Below, piece by piece: positions 19,660-29,561 of a stretch of 64,000 nt of DNA (positions are counted from its first letter, which is position 1; each line of letters starts with the position of its first letter). This DNA is from an uncultured Bacteroidales bacterium. GTDB lineage: Bacteria > Bacteroidota > Bacteroidia > Bacteroidales > UBA932. A model generated the notes under the pieces. The model did no database searches and was not told the origin of the DNA. It saw only the letters and a list, made by a program, of their open reading frames with translations. A program made the position numbers and the translations under genes. Where the stretch lies: NCBI GenBank assembly GCA_946410455.1, contig CAMKAJ010000006.1, forward strand, positions 1-64,000. Direction: 5' to 3'.

Positions 19660-19670
19660 CGCCCCTCTTT

Positions 19671-21428
19671 TTAATCGGAATTAGAAATCGCCTTGAGCTC
19701 GGAGCGGTAGGCAATCAACAGGCGGGAGCGAGAAATGAATCCCAGGTATCGGCGGGCAGAATCCACCACGGGCAGGCGCCAGGCTCCGGTAGTATCGAAC
19801 TTGCGCATCACGCTCTCCATCTTCTCGTCCTCAGTAATCAAAGCAGGCGCCAGCTCCATTACGTTCACCACCTTCATGGTATCGTAGAGATCGGTACGCA
19901 GAAGATACTTGCGCACGTTTCCCACGTCTATCAGTCCCTGGAAACGCCCCTGGGCATCCAGCACCGCCACCACTGCCGCATTGTTATCCTGAATAGCCTC
20001 TACAACGTTACGAAGCATCCCGTCTATAAGCACCCGGGGATACTTGTCGCGCACCAAGGTGCTGGTGCTCATGAGTGTAAGCACCGCCTGGTCGTTATCG
20101 TGAGTAAGAAGATCTCCGCTCTGGGCAATGCGCTTGGTATAGATGGAGTATTTCTCGAACAAGCGGGTAGTGCCGTAAGAAACTGTAGATGCAATAATTA
20201 GCGGGATAAGGAGTTCGTATCCTCCAGATATCTCGGCTATGAGGAAGATTGCCGTCATTGGCGCCTGCATCACTCCGGCCATGAGCGCCGCCATGCCCAC
20301 GAGAACGAAGTTCTGCTCGGGCACCGAGGCTCCCAGCAAGTTGAACGAGCGCGCCAGCACGAAGCCCGCTATGGCCCCGCAGAACAGCGTGGGGCCGAAT
20401 GTTCCGCCGTTGCCTCCGCCAGCATTGGTGGCCGTCATTGCCAGCACCTTCACCAAGAATATCAGCAAGAAGAACAGCACCAGGCCCCATGGCGTAGAGG
20501 TCATGAATCCAAGCACCGAACGCCGGCCCTCAAGCAGGTCGCGGCCGTTGAGCAGGTCGGAGAGCACCCCGTAGCCCTCGCCGTACAGCTGAGGGAAGAG
20601 GAATATCATCAGGCCCAGAGCCAAGGCGCAGAGAATCCATCGCAGGTAGCCATTGCGCAGCTTGCCCAGCTTGTCTTCCAGCCAGAGCGTCGTACTCGTG
20701 AAATACAGCGAACCGAAGCCAAAAATCACACCCATGATGATGTAGAACGGGATATTCCCCATAGAGAACGGAGTGAGCTCGCAGGCAAACATGGGGGTTT
20801 GCCCACGGAAGATATACGCAATTACCGTGGCCGAGATGGTGGATATGAGCAGCGGCAGCATGGACGACAGAGATAGATTGAAAAGCAAAATCTCCATCGT
20901 AAACAGCACCCCCGCCAGCGGTGCCTTGAAGATGCCGGCAATAGCACCGGCAGCACCGCAACCCAGCAGCACTGTAACATGGCGGTAAGAGAGATCAAAG
21001 AGGCGGCCGACATTGCTGCCGATTGCCGCTCCGGTATATACAATCGGCGCTTCCGCTCCCACCGAACCGCCGAAGCCAATAGTGATGCTCGACGTGAGCA
21101 TAGACGACCACATATTGTGCGGCTTTATCTTGGACTCTCCCCTGCTAACCGCCAGCAGCACCTTGGTGACACCGTGGCCTATGTTGTCTTTAATCACATA
21201 ACGCAGGAGCAGCAGCGAGATGAGCATGCCGACTCCGGGGAGAATAAGATACTGCAGGTTGCCCGGCAGAGCCAGGGTGCCGTCAAGGAGCTGCTTAATG
21301 CCGTCTATGCACCATGTGAGGAGCACAGCGGCAAGCCCGGAACCAACGCCTACAACAAAACTCAATATGAGCAGGCGGGTTCTTTCGGATAAGTGCTTGA
21401 GCAGTTTTTTATGAATCTGACGAATCAT
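19671..21428 (-). CDS. CLC-type chloride channel/antiporter with C-terminal CBS domains
   Basis: GFGGSVGAEAPIVYTGAAIGS, GNGGTFGPTLFCGA; tandem CBS-like tail. Confidence 0.92.
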   Translation of the reverse strand: MIRQIHKKLLKHLSERTRLLILSFVVGVGSGLAAVLLTWCIDGIKQLLDGTLALPGNLQYLILPGVGMLISLLLLRYVIKDNIGHGVTKVLLAVSRGESKIKPHNMWSSMLTSSITIGFGGSVGAEAPIVYTGAAIGSNVGRLFDLSYRHVTVLLGCGAAGAIAGIFKAPLAGVLFTMEILLFNLSLSSMLPLLISTISATVIAYIFRGQTPMFACELTPFSMGNIPFYIIMGVIFGFGSLYFTSTTLWLEDKLGKLRNGYLRWILCALALGLMIFLFPQLYGEGYGVLSDLLNGRDLLEGRRSVLGFMTSTPWGLVLFFLLIFLVKVLAMTATNAGGGNGGTFGPTLFCGAIAGFVLARSFNLLGASVPEQNFVLVGMAALMAGVMQAPMTAIFLIAEISGGYELLIPLIIASTVSYGTTRLFEKYSIYTKRIAQSGDLLTHDNDQAVLTLMSTSTLVRDKYPRVLIDGMLRNVVEAIQDNNAAVVAVLDAQGRFQGLIDVGNVRKYLLRTDLYDTMKVVNVMELAPALITEDEKMESVMRKFDTTGAWRLPVVDSARRYLGFISRSRLLIAYRSELKAISNSD

Positions 21429-21795
21429 CGTCTCCGCCGTACTGGGAAATATTGTCGTCGGGGAGAGTGTCGTCGCCGCTGGGGGCGCCGGATGTTCCGG
21501 CCACCTCTTCGGCCTCTGCCTCTTCTTCTCCTTCCAGCCAGCGTTCAACGTCCTCAGGATTATCGATATCTACCTTTACCTTGACCAGATAAATGTCGGT
21601 ATCGGTCTCAATTGTAACAGCATAGAAAGGCTCGATCAACTTGCCGGTACGCGGATTGACGCCAGGAGAGTACTTTACCAATTCTGGGAGAAGGTCGCTG
21701 AATCCTTTGGGATACTTTTCGTTGAAAAGCTGGGCGATGTCTGCCGGAAGGTTTTCCTGGCTGATAACGTGTCTGCGCTTGCTGTCTGAGTTCAT
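21409..21795 (-). CDS. Conserved hypothetical protein, acidic C-terminus
   Basis: 128-aa ORF overlapping the start of the CLC gene; short acidic protein. Confidence 0.65.
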   Translation of the reverse strand: MNSDSKRRHVISQENLPADIAQLFNEKYPKGFSDLLPELVKYSPGVNPRTGKLIEPFYAVTIETDTDIYLVKVKVDIDNPEDVERWLEGEEEAEAEEVAGTSGAPSGDDTLPDDNISQYGGDDDSSDS

Positions 21796-21870
21796 TTGTG
21801 TAGCGAATAATCGGGTACAATATTAAGGCAAATATTTTAATCGAACAAAAAAAAGTAAGTATATTTGGAC

Positions 21871-22605
21871 ATGGCAAACAAAAAGAATCTGGTAGTGCTC
21901 AGCGGCTCGGGCATCAGCGCCGAGAGCGGTATAGCCACCTTCCGTGGAGGTAATGGTCTGTGGGACAATGTCCCCGTAGAAGAAATCTGCACTCCTGAAG
22001 GCTGGAGAAGGAATCCGGGCAAGGTGTTGCAGTTCTACAACAATCTACGCTCGCAGATGAGAGAAAAAGAGCCCAATGCAGCTCACAAGATAGTTGCCGG
22101 GCTGGAATCAGAGTACAATGTCTGCGTGATTACCCAGAACGTAGACAACCTCCACGAGCGCGCGGGCAGCAGCCGTATCGTGCATCTTCATGGCGAGCTT
22201 ACAAAGGTGCGCCCGGAGGATTGCTATACAGACCGGGACGGCTTCTCCACCAAGTACGTCCAGGACATTGGCTACCGGGCCGTAGAACTCGGCGAGTGCG
22301 GCGGGCCCCGGGACCGGCAGCTCCGGCCGCATATCGTATGGTTCGGGGAGGCAGTTCCAAATCTTGAAACAGCTGCTCAACTGGTATCTGTGGCCGATAT
22401 CCTGGTTATTGTAGGCACTTCCCTTCAGGTCTACCCCGCCGCCAGCCTCTATCACTACGCCCCTTCCGCCTGCCAGATCTGGCTCATCGACCCCGACGAA
22501 CACCTGGGCCGCCAGCTCGAGGGCGCCGGTATCCACGTAATCACCGACGTCGCCACGCGCGGCATGCAGCGCTTCCGCGAGGCGCTGGCCTCCGGGACCC
22601 TTTAA
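21871..22605 (+). CDS. Sir2-family NAD-dependent protein deacylase
   Basis: VVLSGSGISAESGIATFRG; ITQNVDNLHERAGSSRIVHLHGEL; LRPHIVWFGE. Confidence 0.93.
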   Translation: MANKKNLVVLSGSGISAESGIATFRGGNGLWDNVPVEEICTPEGWRRNPGKVLQFYNNLRSQMREKEPNAAHKIVAGLESEYNVCVITQNVDNLHERAGSSRIVHLHGELTKVRPEDCYTDRDGFSTKYVQDIGYRAVELGECGGPRDRQLRPHIVWFGEAVPNLETAAQLVSVADILVIVGTSLQVYPAASLYHYAPSACQIWLIDPDEHLGRQLEGAGIHVITDVATRGMQRFREALASGTL

Positions 22606-22687
22606 AGTTCGCTACCGGCAGATGGAACATCCCCGGAAGCTGTTCTTCCCCGAAGGAAATCGCTAATCTGGCGAGAAGCATCAACCC

Positions 22688-22775
22688 ACTGCGCGCAGAG
22701 GTACATTTGCTTGTACCTCTGCGTTCATTTTTGGCTGTTTTCGCGCGTACAGGTACACCCGGATGTACCCCTGCG
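22688..22775 (-). repeat. REP/BIME-like bipartite palindromic element, copy 1
   Basis: ACTGCGCGCAGAGGTACATTTGCTTGTACCTCTGCG + spacer + CAGGTACACCCGGATGTACCCCTGCG; inverted relative to copies 2 and 3. Confidence 0.85.
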
Positions 22776-22843
22776 AGCATCTGAAGAAGTAAGATTTGCA
22801 TATTTCAAGTATAACGGCTATGTTTGTAAAAAACCTAAATGTT

Positions 22844-23701
22844 ATGAAATTCTTTCTTGTAACAACCGATCATCTTACCGACCGAATATGGTTCAGAGAT
22901 GAAGAAGATTTCCGGGTAGCAATGAATTACGTTGCCGTCGTATCTTCCGTTTTATCCACTAACGTATTAGCATTTATACTAATGTCTAATCATGTTCACT
23001 TCGTACTCCAATGTGATGAGTCCGAGGCAAAACTGTTTATAGATCGCTTTAAATTGACTTATGGAGAATGGCTAAAACGCAAGTATGATACTCCCGAGTT
23101 TCTTAGGAGAGTTAAAGTTGACATCCGCGAAGTGAAGATTGAGGATGAATCCTTACACCGCGCAATTGCCTACGTTCAGATGAATTGCGTTGCTGCTAAT
23201 ATCTGCCCAAATCCGTTTGTTTACCCATGGGGAACGGGGAGCACTTTTTTCAACCCTAATGAGACTCCTTTAACCCATTTGCGCAATATGTCTAAGCGGA
23301 AGCAATACAGTTTGACGCGCAGCAGGGTCATCCTGCCCAATTATTATGCAATTACACCAGCCGGCTTCATAGCTCCAAGCTCGTATGTGCCCGTGGAGTT
23401 TGTAGAAAAACTTTTTGGCTCCGCTAAGAGATTCCAGTTCTTTCTCAATACATCATCCAAGGCCAAGAAACACCTTGAGAAAAACGCTGCACCATCGTTC
23501 AGCGACCAGGTCTTGATTTCGGCCTGCAAGGACCTATGCCAATCTTTATTAAGAAAAGGCGGACTGAACGAACTCACAGAAGAGCAAACTGGGGAAATAC
23601 TTCGGCAATTACGCCGCCGTTTCAGCGCCGACATCGCTCAATTGTGCAGAGTTACCGGAATCCCCTACAAAAAGGTAGTAGATATGCTGGAAGACTTTTG
23701 A
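22844..23701 (+). mobile_element. REP-associated tyrosine transposase (RAYT; Y1/IS200-like TnpA_REP) coding sequence
   Basis: MKFFLVTTDHLTDRIWFRD...; HUH motif in LMSNHVHFVL; candidate catalytic Tyr in HRAIAYVQMNCVAANI; C-terminal HTH-like extension; flanked by palindromic repeats. Confidence 0.85.
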
Positions 23702-23711
23702 TTCTTCTTGT

Positions 23712-23719
23712 TATATTTG
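23712..23719 (+). promoter_or_regulatory. Bacteroidota -7 element (TATATTTG) upstream of metallophosphoesterase
   Basis: TAnnTTTG 6 nt upstream of ATG 23725. Confidence 0.5.
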
Positions 23720-23724
23720 CGGAT

Positions 23725-24846
23725 ATGAAAAGAGCATATTATGTCTTACTTCTTGCCGCGATAGTCTTTGGCTCGGCCAATGCATCTGCCCAGGACAGGG
23801 CTGACCGTCAATCTCTTACACAGTCCGGAGGTTCAACGATGATTCTTCTCGGAGATCCTCAGGGGTACGTGAAATATGATATCAATCAGCCGATTTTCGA
23901 GCTCTGTACAAGTTGGATTGCAGATAATGTGGAACAGCTTAATATCAAGGCTGTCCTCTGTACCGGCGACCTTGTAGAACAAAACGACAACAATGTCCTG
24001 GACCGTCGGATGCTCAACCAGACCTCCAGACAGATGTGGGAATCGGTTTCGCGCTCGTTCGACAGGCTGGACGGAGTTGTACCCTATGTTATAAGCCCGG
24101 GTAACCACGACTACGGATTCAAACACTCAGAAGACATTCATACATTTTTCCCGGATTTCTTTACGGCTGAGCGTCAAGGTACGGTTCTCTTGGATCACCT
24201 TGTAGGCGAGTTTCATAACCGTGAAGGCCGCGCATCTTTAGAGAACTGCGCTACCGAGTATGAGATTCCAGGATGGGCGCACAAGTTCTTGGTTATAACA
24301 GCAGAGTTTACTCCCTCCAATGATATGCTCGCATGGGCTGCAGATATGTGCAAGAAGTACCCCGACGATTACGTAATATTTCTTACCCATTCCTATATGA
24401 AATGCGCCGGTAGTTGCGGGAATGAGCGTAATCTCAAGCCGGAGAAATACGGCCTATGCCAAGACCCCACTAACAACTACGGAGAGCAGATCTGGCAGAA
24501 GCTGATAAACGAAGAGCCTAATATACGACTAGTTCTGTGCGGCCATCATGGTCACAGCAACTTCCGTAAAACCGGTAAAGATAATTATGCCGACAATATG
24601 GGTTGGAGAGTAGATAAAAACAAGGCCGGCAAAGAAGTGGGACAGATGATGTTCAACGTTCAGACCCTCGGAGGAGGCTGGGAGGGCAACGGCGGAGACG
24701 GCTGGCTGCGTATCATTGAATTCCTCCCCGACGGCAAAACCATTCACTTCCGCACATACTCCCCGCTTTTCGGCATCTCCCCTCTTACGAGACATCTTTC
24801 ATCGCTGAAGGATTCACTCAGCGATTTCTACTTCGTTATAGACTAG
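23725..24846 (+). CDS. Secreted calcineurin-like metallophosphoesterase
   Basis: Signal peptide MKRAYYVLLLAAIVFGSANASAQ; GDPQG, CTGDLVEQNDN, SPGNHDYG, CGHHGHS. Confidence 0.88.
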   Translation: MKRAYYVLLLAAIVFGSANASAQDRADRQSLTQSGGSTMILLGDPQGYVKYDINQPIFELCTSWIADNVEQLNIKAVLCTGDLVEQNDNNVLDRRMLNQTSRQMWESVSRSFDRLDGVVPYVISPGNHDYGFKHSEDIHTFFPDFFTAERQGTVLLDHLVGEFHNREGRASLENCATEYEIPGWAHKFLVITAEFTPSNDMLAWAADMCKKYPDDYVIFLTHSYMKCAGSCGNERNLKPEKYGLCQDPTNNYGEQIWQKLINEEPNIRLVLCGHHGHSNFRKTGKDNYADNMGWRVDKNKAGKEVGQMMFNVQTLGGGWEGNGGDGWLRIIEFLPDGKTIHFRTYSPLFGISPLTRHLSSLKDSLSDFYFVID

Positions 24847-24848
24847 CC

Positions 24849-24942
24849 ACTGCGCGCACAGGTACGTTCGGATGTACCTGTGCGCGCGAAAAAGGCCGAA
24901 AATGAACGCAGAGGTACAAGCAAATGTACCTCTGCGCACAGT
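24849..24942 (+). repeat. REP/BIME-like bipartite palindromic element, copy 2 (inverted relative to copy 1)
   Basis: ACTGCGCGCACAGGTACGTTCGGATGTACCTGTGCGCGCG...GGCCGAAAATGAACGCAGAGGTACAAGCAAATGTACCTCTGCGCACAGT. Confidence 0.9.
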
Positions 24943-24962
24943 CTAAGCCACCTCCGCCCACC

Positions 24963-26639
24963 TTACTCCATCAACTTCTTATACTTGAAGCGCTTGGGTT
25001 CTTCTGTTCCGAGACGGGCCTTACGGTTTTCTTCGTATTCGGAGTAGCTGCCCTCGAAGAAATAAACTTGGCTATCGCCCTCGAAAGCCAGGATATGTGT
25101 GGCTATACGATCCAGGAACCAGCGGTCGTGGGATACTACAACCGCGCATCCGGCAAAGCCGTCCAGGCCCTCTTCCAGGGCGCGTATAGTGTTCACATCC
25201 ACATCGTTGGTAGGTTCATCGAGAAGTAGTACATTACCCTCGTCCTTAAGAGTCAAGGCAAGGTGAAGGCGATTCCTCTCGCCACCGGATAGTACTCCGC
25301 AGAGCTTTTCCTGATCGGCCCCGGAGAAGTTGAAACGGCTCACCCAGCTGCGTGCATTGATGTCGCGGCTACCCAGGCGTATCCATTCGGAGTTCCCCGC
25401 AATTGTCTCAAACACAGTAAGGTCGGGATCGATGCTTTTGTGCTGCTGGTCAACGTAGGCGAGCTTTACGGTGTCGCCAATCTCTATCGAGCCACTATCC
25501 GGCTTTTCAAGTCCCATAATAAGGCGGAACAGGGTGGTCTTGCCAGCTCCGTTTGGACCGATAACACCCACTATACCGGCGGGCGGCAGCACAAACGAGA
25601 GGTGCTCGAACAGAAGCTTGTCTCCGTATGCCTTGCTAACATCCTTGAACTCAATAACTTTATTGCCGAGATGCGGGCCGTTGGGAATATATATTTCGAG
25701 ATTGGCCTCCTTCTCCTTAGTATCTGCGGAAGCCAGTTTCTCATACGCACCCAAACGGGCCTTCTGCTTGGCCTGTCGGGCTCGGGGGGCCATGCGCACC
25801 CATTCGAGCTCGCGCTCAAGGGTCTTGCGACGCTTGCTTTCCTGTTTCTCTTCCATGGCCAGACGCTTGCTCTTCTGCTCCAGCCAGCCGGAATAATTAC
25901 CCTTCCAGGGGATACCCTCCCCACGGTCGAGTTCGAGAATCCAACCTGCCACGTTGTCCAGGAAATAGCGGTCGTGAGTAACAGCAATGACGGTACCTTT
26001 GTACTGCTGCAGGTGGGCCTCAAGCCACTGGATACTCTCCGTGTCGAGGTGGTTGGTAGGCTCATCGAGAAGAAGCACGTCGGGCTGACGGAGAAGCAGG
26101 CGGCAGAGGGCCACGCGACGACGCTCTCCTCCGGAGAGAGTGGCCACGCTGGCATCTGCCGGCGGGCACTGGAGCGCATCCATAGCCCGCTCCAACTTGG
26201 AGTCTATCTCCCAGCCATCAGCGTGCTCGATAGCCTCGGTAAGCTCACCCTGCCTCTCGATTAGGGCATTCATCTCGTCGTCCGATAGGGGCTCGCAGAA
26301 CTTCATGCCTATCTCGTTGTACTCGGCGAGCATGTCCATCACCTCCTGTAAGCCTTCCTGGACTACCTCCAGTACAGTCTTGGATGGGTCCATCTGGGGC
26401 TCCTGCTCCAGATAGCCCACACTGTAGCCAGGTGCCCAAACCACTTCGCCGCGAGTGGGTTTTTCTACCCCGGCGATAATCTTGAGCACCGTAGATTTAC
26501 CGGCACCGTTGAGACCTATGATACCAATCTTGGCTCCGTAGTAAAAGCCAAGGTATATATCTTTGAGAATAGCTTTATTGTTGTGGGGGAGGATTTTGCT
26601 CACCCCGTTCATTGAGAATATAATCTTTTCTTCTGCCAT
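24963..26639 (-). CDS. ettA: Energy-dependent translational throttle protein EttA (ABC-F ATPase)
   Basis: Two Walker A motifs (GLNGAGKS, GPNGAGKT), LSGGERRRVALCRLLL, ABC-F linker. Confidence 0.93.
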   Translation of the reverse strand: MAEEKIIFSMNGVSKILPHNNKAILKDIYLGFYYGAKIGIIGLNGAGKSTVLKIIAGVEKPTRGEVVWAPGYSVGYLEQEPQMDPSKTVLEVVQEGLQEVMDMLAEYNEIGMKFCEPLSDDEMNALIERQGELTEAIEHADGWEIDSKLERAMDALQCPPADASVATLSGGERRRVALCRLLLRQPDVLLLDEPTNHLDTESIQWLEAHLQQYKGTVIAVTHDRYFLDNVAGWILELDRGEGIPWKGNYSGWLEQKSKRLAMEEKQESKRRKTLERELEWVRMAPRARQAKQKARLGAYEKLASADTKEKEANLEIYIPNGPHLGNKVIEFKDVSKAYGDKLLFEHLSFVLPPAGIVGVIGPNGAGKTTLFRLIMGLEKPDSGSIEIGDTVKLAYVDQQHKSIDPDLTVFETIAGNSEWIRLGSRDINARSWVSRFNFSGADQEKLCGVLSGGERNRLHLALTLKDEGNVLLLDEPTNDVDVNTIRALEEGLDGFAGCAVVVSHDRWFLDRIATHILAFEGDSQVYFFEGSYSEYEENRKARLGTEEPKRFKYKKLME

Positions 26640-26673
26640 GGATACAAATATAATAAATAATCCGCCTTTTTGC

Positions 26674-26681
26674 TATATTTG
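26674..26681 (+). promoter_or_regulatory. Bacteroidota -7 element (TATATTTG)
   Basis: TAnnTTTG 8 nt upstream of ATG 26689. Confidence 0.5.
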
Positions 26682-26688
26682 TGCAGTT

Positions 26689-27405
26689 ATGAAGAATCTG
26701 GTTATTATACCAACCTACAATGAGGTTGAGAATGCAGAGAAAATAATAAGGGCCGTGCTGGGGCTGCCCGGAGGCTTTGAAATACTTATAATAGATGACG
26801 GCTCTCCGGACGGTACGGCGGCTGTGGTCAAGGGCTTGCAGACTGAGTTCGAAGGGAGGCTGCAGCTTCTGGAGCGCGGCGGAAAACAGGGGTTGGGCAC
26901 CGCTTACCTCACCGGATTCAAATGGGCTCTGGAGCGCGGTTATGACTATGTATTCGAGATGGATGCAGACTTTTCGCACGCTCCCTCGGACCTTCCCCGC
27001 CTGCTTAAGGCTTGTGCAGAAGATGGCGCAGACATGGCAATAGGCTCCCGTTATTGCAACGGAGTAAGCGTGGTAAACTGGCCTATTGGCCGTATTCTTA
27101 TTTCTTATTTCGCCTCTGTGTATGTGCGTAAAGTGCTGGGGTTCAAGATCTATGACAGCACAGCGGGCTTCATTTGCTACAGCCGCAAAGTGCTGGATAC
27201 TATCAAGCTGGACGAGGTGCAGATGAAAGGCTACGGCTTCCAGATAGAGATGAAGTACACGGCTCACAAGCTCGGTTTCAAGCTCGCAGAGGTTCCGGTA
27301 ATTTTCATCAACCGCAAAGAGGGCACGTCAAAAATGTCCGGAGGCATTTTCGGAGAGGCCTTCTGGGGCGTAATCAAGCTGCGCTTCCGCAGATTTAGCA
27401 AATGA
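26689..27405 (+). CDS. Polyprenol monophosphomannose synthase-like glycosyltransferase (GT2)
   Basis: MKNLVIIPTYNEVENAEKIIRAVL...ILIIDDGSPDGTAA; FEMDADFSH. Confidence 0.9.
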   Translation: MKNLVIIPTYNEVENAEKIIRAVLGLPGGFEILIIDDGSPDGTAAVVKGLQTEFEGRLQLLERGGKQGLGTAYLTGFKWALERGYDYVFEMDADFSHAPSDLPRLLKACAEDGADMAIGSRYCNGVSVVNWPIGRILISYFASVYVRKVLGFKIYDSTAGFICYSRKVLDTIKLDEVQMKGYGFQIEMKYTAHKLGFKLAEVPVIFINRKEGTSKMSGGIFGEAFWGVIKLRFRRFSK

Positions 27406-29558
27406 AAGAATTATATATCAAGCAGATAGCTGCCGACCTTGGGCTTAATGCCTGGCAGATAGAGAATTGTGCGGACATGTTCGCCGACGGCGATACGATT
27501 CCCTTTATCAGCCGTTACCGCAAGGAAAAGACCGGCGGGATGGACGACGCTACCGTGGCCGAGGTCAAGCACTGGATCGACGTGTATGACGAGATGGAGA
27601 AGCGCAAAGCCACGATTCTCAAGACCATAGAAGAAGCGGACGCACTCACGGACGAGCTTCGTACTCGCATAGAAGAATGTGTGAGCTCTACGGAACTGGA
27701 AGATATCTACTTGCCATGGCGACCTAAGCGTCGCACGAAAGCTACCGCTGCCAAGGAGCTCGGGCTTGAGCCTCTGGCAGACCTGATGTGGAACCTCCGC
27801 ACCCGTGATCCTATTCAGAGCGCAAAGGCTTATATAAAAGGTGCTCCGGGGCTCAAAGGAAAGCCGGGTGCCGAGACCACCGATGCAGCCCTCGCCGGGG
27901 CCCGCGACATTATTGCTGAGCGCTTGAGCGAAACGGCCGTCATCCGCCAGAACCTGCGTAGCATCTTCCGAGTAAGGCGTCTGGAGTCTAAGTCCACAAA
28001 AGCGGCGGCGGGCAATCCCGAGGCCGCCAAATACCGCAGCTACTTCGACTTCAAGATGCCGCTGGACCGTATACCCTCCCACAATTTGCTGGCTATCCTG
28101 CGCGCGCAGAACGAGGGTTTCCTGAGCGTGAGCCTCGATACCGACGCCGAGAAATGCGGCAACAAGATATATTACGACTTCTGCCAGCAACAGGGTTACC
28201 CGTCCGGGGCTGTAGCAGCGCAAATCAAGGAAGCTGTAGCCGATTCGTTCAAACGGCTGCTGGAGCCCTCCATCAGCGGAGAAGTGATACGGGAAGCCAA
28301 GGAGCGAGCCGACGTGGAATCTATCAGGGTGTTCGGCGAGAATCTCCGCCAGCTGCTGCTCCAGGCTCCGGTAGGCCAGAAGCGCACTATGGCCATCGAC
28401 CCGGGCTTCCGGAACGGTTGCAAGATTGCCTGTCTCGACGAGCAGGGCGGGCTTCTGTATCATACCATCATCTATCCGCATCCGCCTCAGAACGAGAAGG
28501 TTAAGGCTCTTGTCGCCGTGCAGCAAATGCTGGAGAAATATAGAATTCAGGCCGTTGCTGTGGGCAATGGCACAGCCTCCCGCGAAACCGAGGACTTCAT
28601 GCGCAAAGTGCACCTGCCAGAAGATTGCAAGGTCTGGACGGTTAGCGAGGACGGAGCCTCAATCTACAGCGCCTCCGAGATCGCCCGCGAGGAGTTTCCA
28701 GACGAAGATGTGACGGTGCGTGGCGCCGTGAGCATAGGACGACGCCTGATGGACCCGCTGTCGGAGCTCGTGAAGATAGACCCCAAGAATCTCGGCATAG
28801 GCCAATACCAACACGACGTAGACCAGACGCTGCTGAAGGAAACTCTTGACAACACGGTGGAATCCTGCGTAAACAGCGTGGGCGTGAACCTCAATACTGC
28901 GTCTCCGTACCTGCTGTCTTACGTTGCCGGAATTGGACCTGTGCTGGCCGGGAATATTGTCGCATGGCGGAGCGAGAACGGAGCGTTCAGCAGCAGGGCC
29001 GAACTCAAAAAGGTCCCGCGCCTGGGGCCCAAAGCTTTTGAACAGTGCGCCGGCTTCCTGCGTATCCGGGGAGGTAAGAACCCCCTGGACGCCTCTGCCG
29101 TACATCCCGAGTCTTACCACATCGTTGATGCTATGGCAAAATCGCTCGGCGTAGGAACTGCTGAGCTGGTTGGAAACGCCGAACTGTGCACCCGCATAAA
29201 AGCAGAAGACTTTGTAGGGGGAGATGTGGGGCTTCCAACTGTAAATGATATTCTCAAGGAACTCGCAAAACCCGGGCTGGACCCTCGCGAGCAGGCGTCA
29301 GCGTTTGAATTTGCCCCTGATATTCACGAAATTGAAGACCTTAAGCCGGGTATGGATCTGCCGGGTATCGTAACCAATATCACGGCATTTGGGGCCTTCG
29401 TAGATATAGGCCTTCACGAGAACGGCCTGGTGCACGTCTCGCAGATGGGTCCGAGAGGCATAGACCCTTCGCAGGTGGTGAAGCTTCACCAGCAGGTTCG
29501 GGTGCAGGTACTCGGAGTCGACCTCGACCGACGGAGGATTTCCCTGAAATTGATATAG
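27402..29558 (+). CDS. tex: Tex family RNA-binding transcription accessory protein (S1 domain)
   Basis: DPGFRNGCKIACLD, IGQYQHDVDQTLL, C-terminal S1 domain GIVTNITAFGAFVDIGLHENGLVHVSQM. Confidence 0.94.
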   Translation: MKELYIKQIAADLGLNAWQIENCADMFADGDTIPFISRYRKEKTGGMDDATVAEVKHWIDVYDEMEKRKATILKTIEEADALTDELRTRIEECVSSTELEDIYLPWRPKRRTKATAAKELGLEPLADLMWNLRTRDPIQSAKAYIKGAPGLKGKPGAETTDAALAGARDIIAERLSETAVIRQNLRSIFRVRRLESKSTKAAAGNPEAAKYRSYFDFKMPLDRIPSHNLLAILRAQNEGFLSVSLDTDAEKCGNKIYYDFCQQQGYPSGAVAAQIKEAVADSFKRLLEPSISGEVIREAKERADVESIRVFGENLRQLLLQAPVGQKRTMAIDPGFRNGCKIACLDEQGGLLYHTIIYPHPPQNEKVKALVAVQQMLEKYRIQAVAVGNGTASRETEDFMRKVHLPEDCKVWTVSEDGASIYSASEIAREEFPDEDVTVRGAVSIGRRLMDPLSELVKIDPKNLGIGQYQHDVDQTLLKETLDNTVESCVNSVGVNLNTASPYLLSYVAGIGPVLAGNIVAWRSENGAFSSRAELKKVPRLGPKAFEQCAGFLRIRGGKNPLDASAVHPESYHIVDAMAKSLGVGTAELVGNAELCTRIKAEDFVGGDVGLPTVNDILKELAKPGLDPREQASAFEFAPDIHEIEDLKPGMDLPGIVTNITAFGAFVDIGLHENGLVHVSQMGPRGIDPSQVVKLHQQVRVQVLGVDLDRRRISLKLI

Positions 29559-29561
29559 CCG

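Noticed and set aside
19608-20201. 197-aa ORF after tRNA-Thr
   Set aside because: Antisense to the CLC channel gene and starts within the tRNA/terminator.
22688-24942. BIME copies considered as a CRISPR array
   Set aside because: Only three dispersed copies in different orientations, each a bipartite palindrome; no regular spacers and no cas genes.
27411-28613. 400-aa minus-strand ORF
   Set aside because: Antisense to tex, no recognisable motifs.
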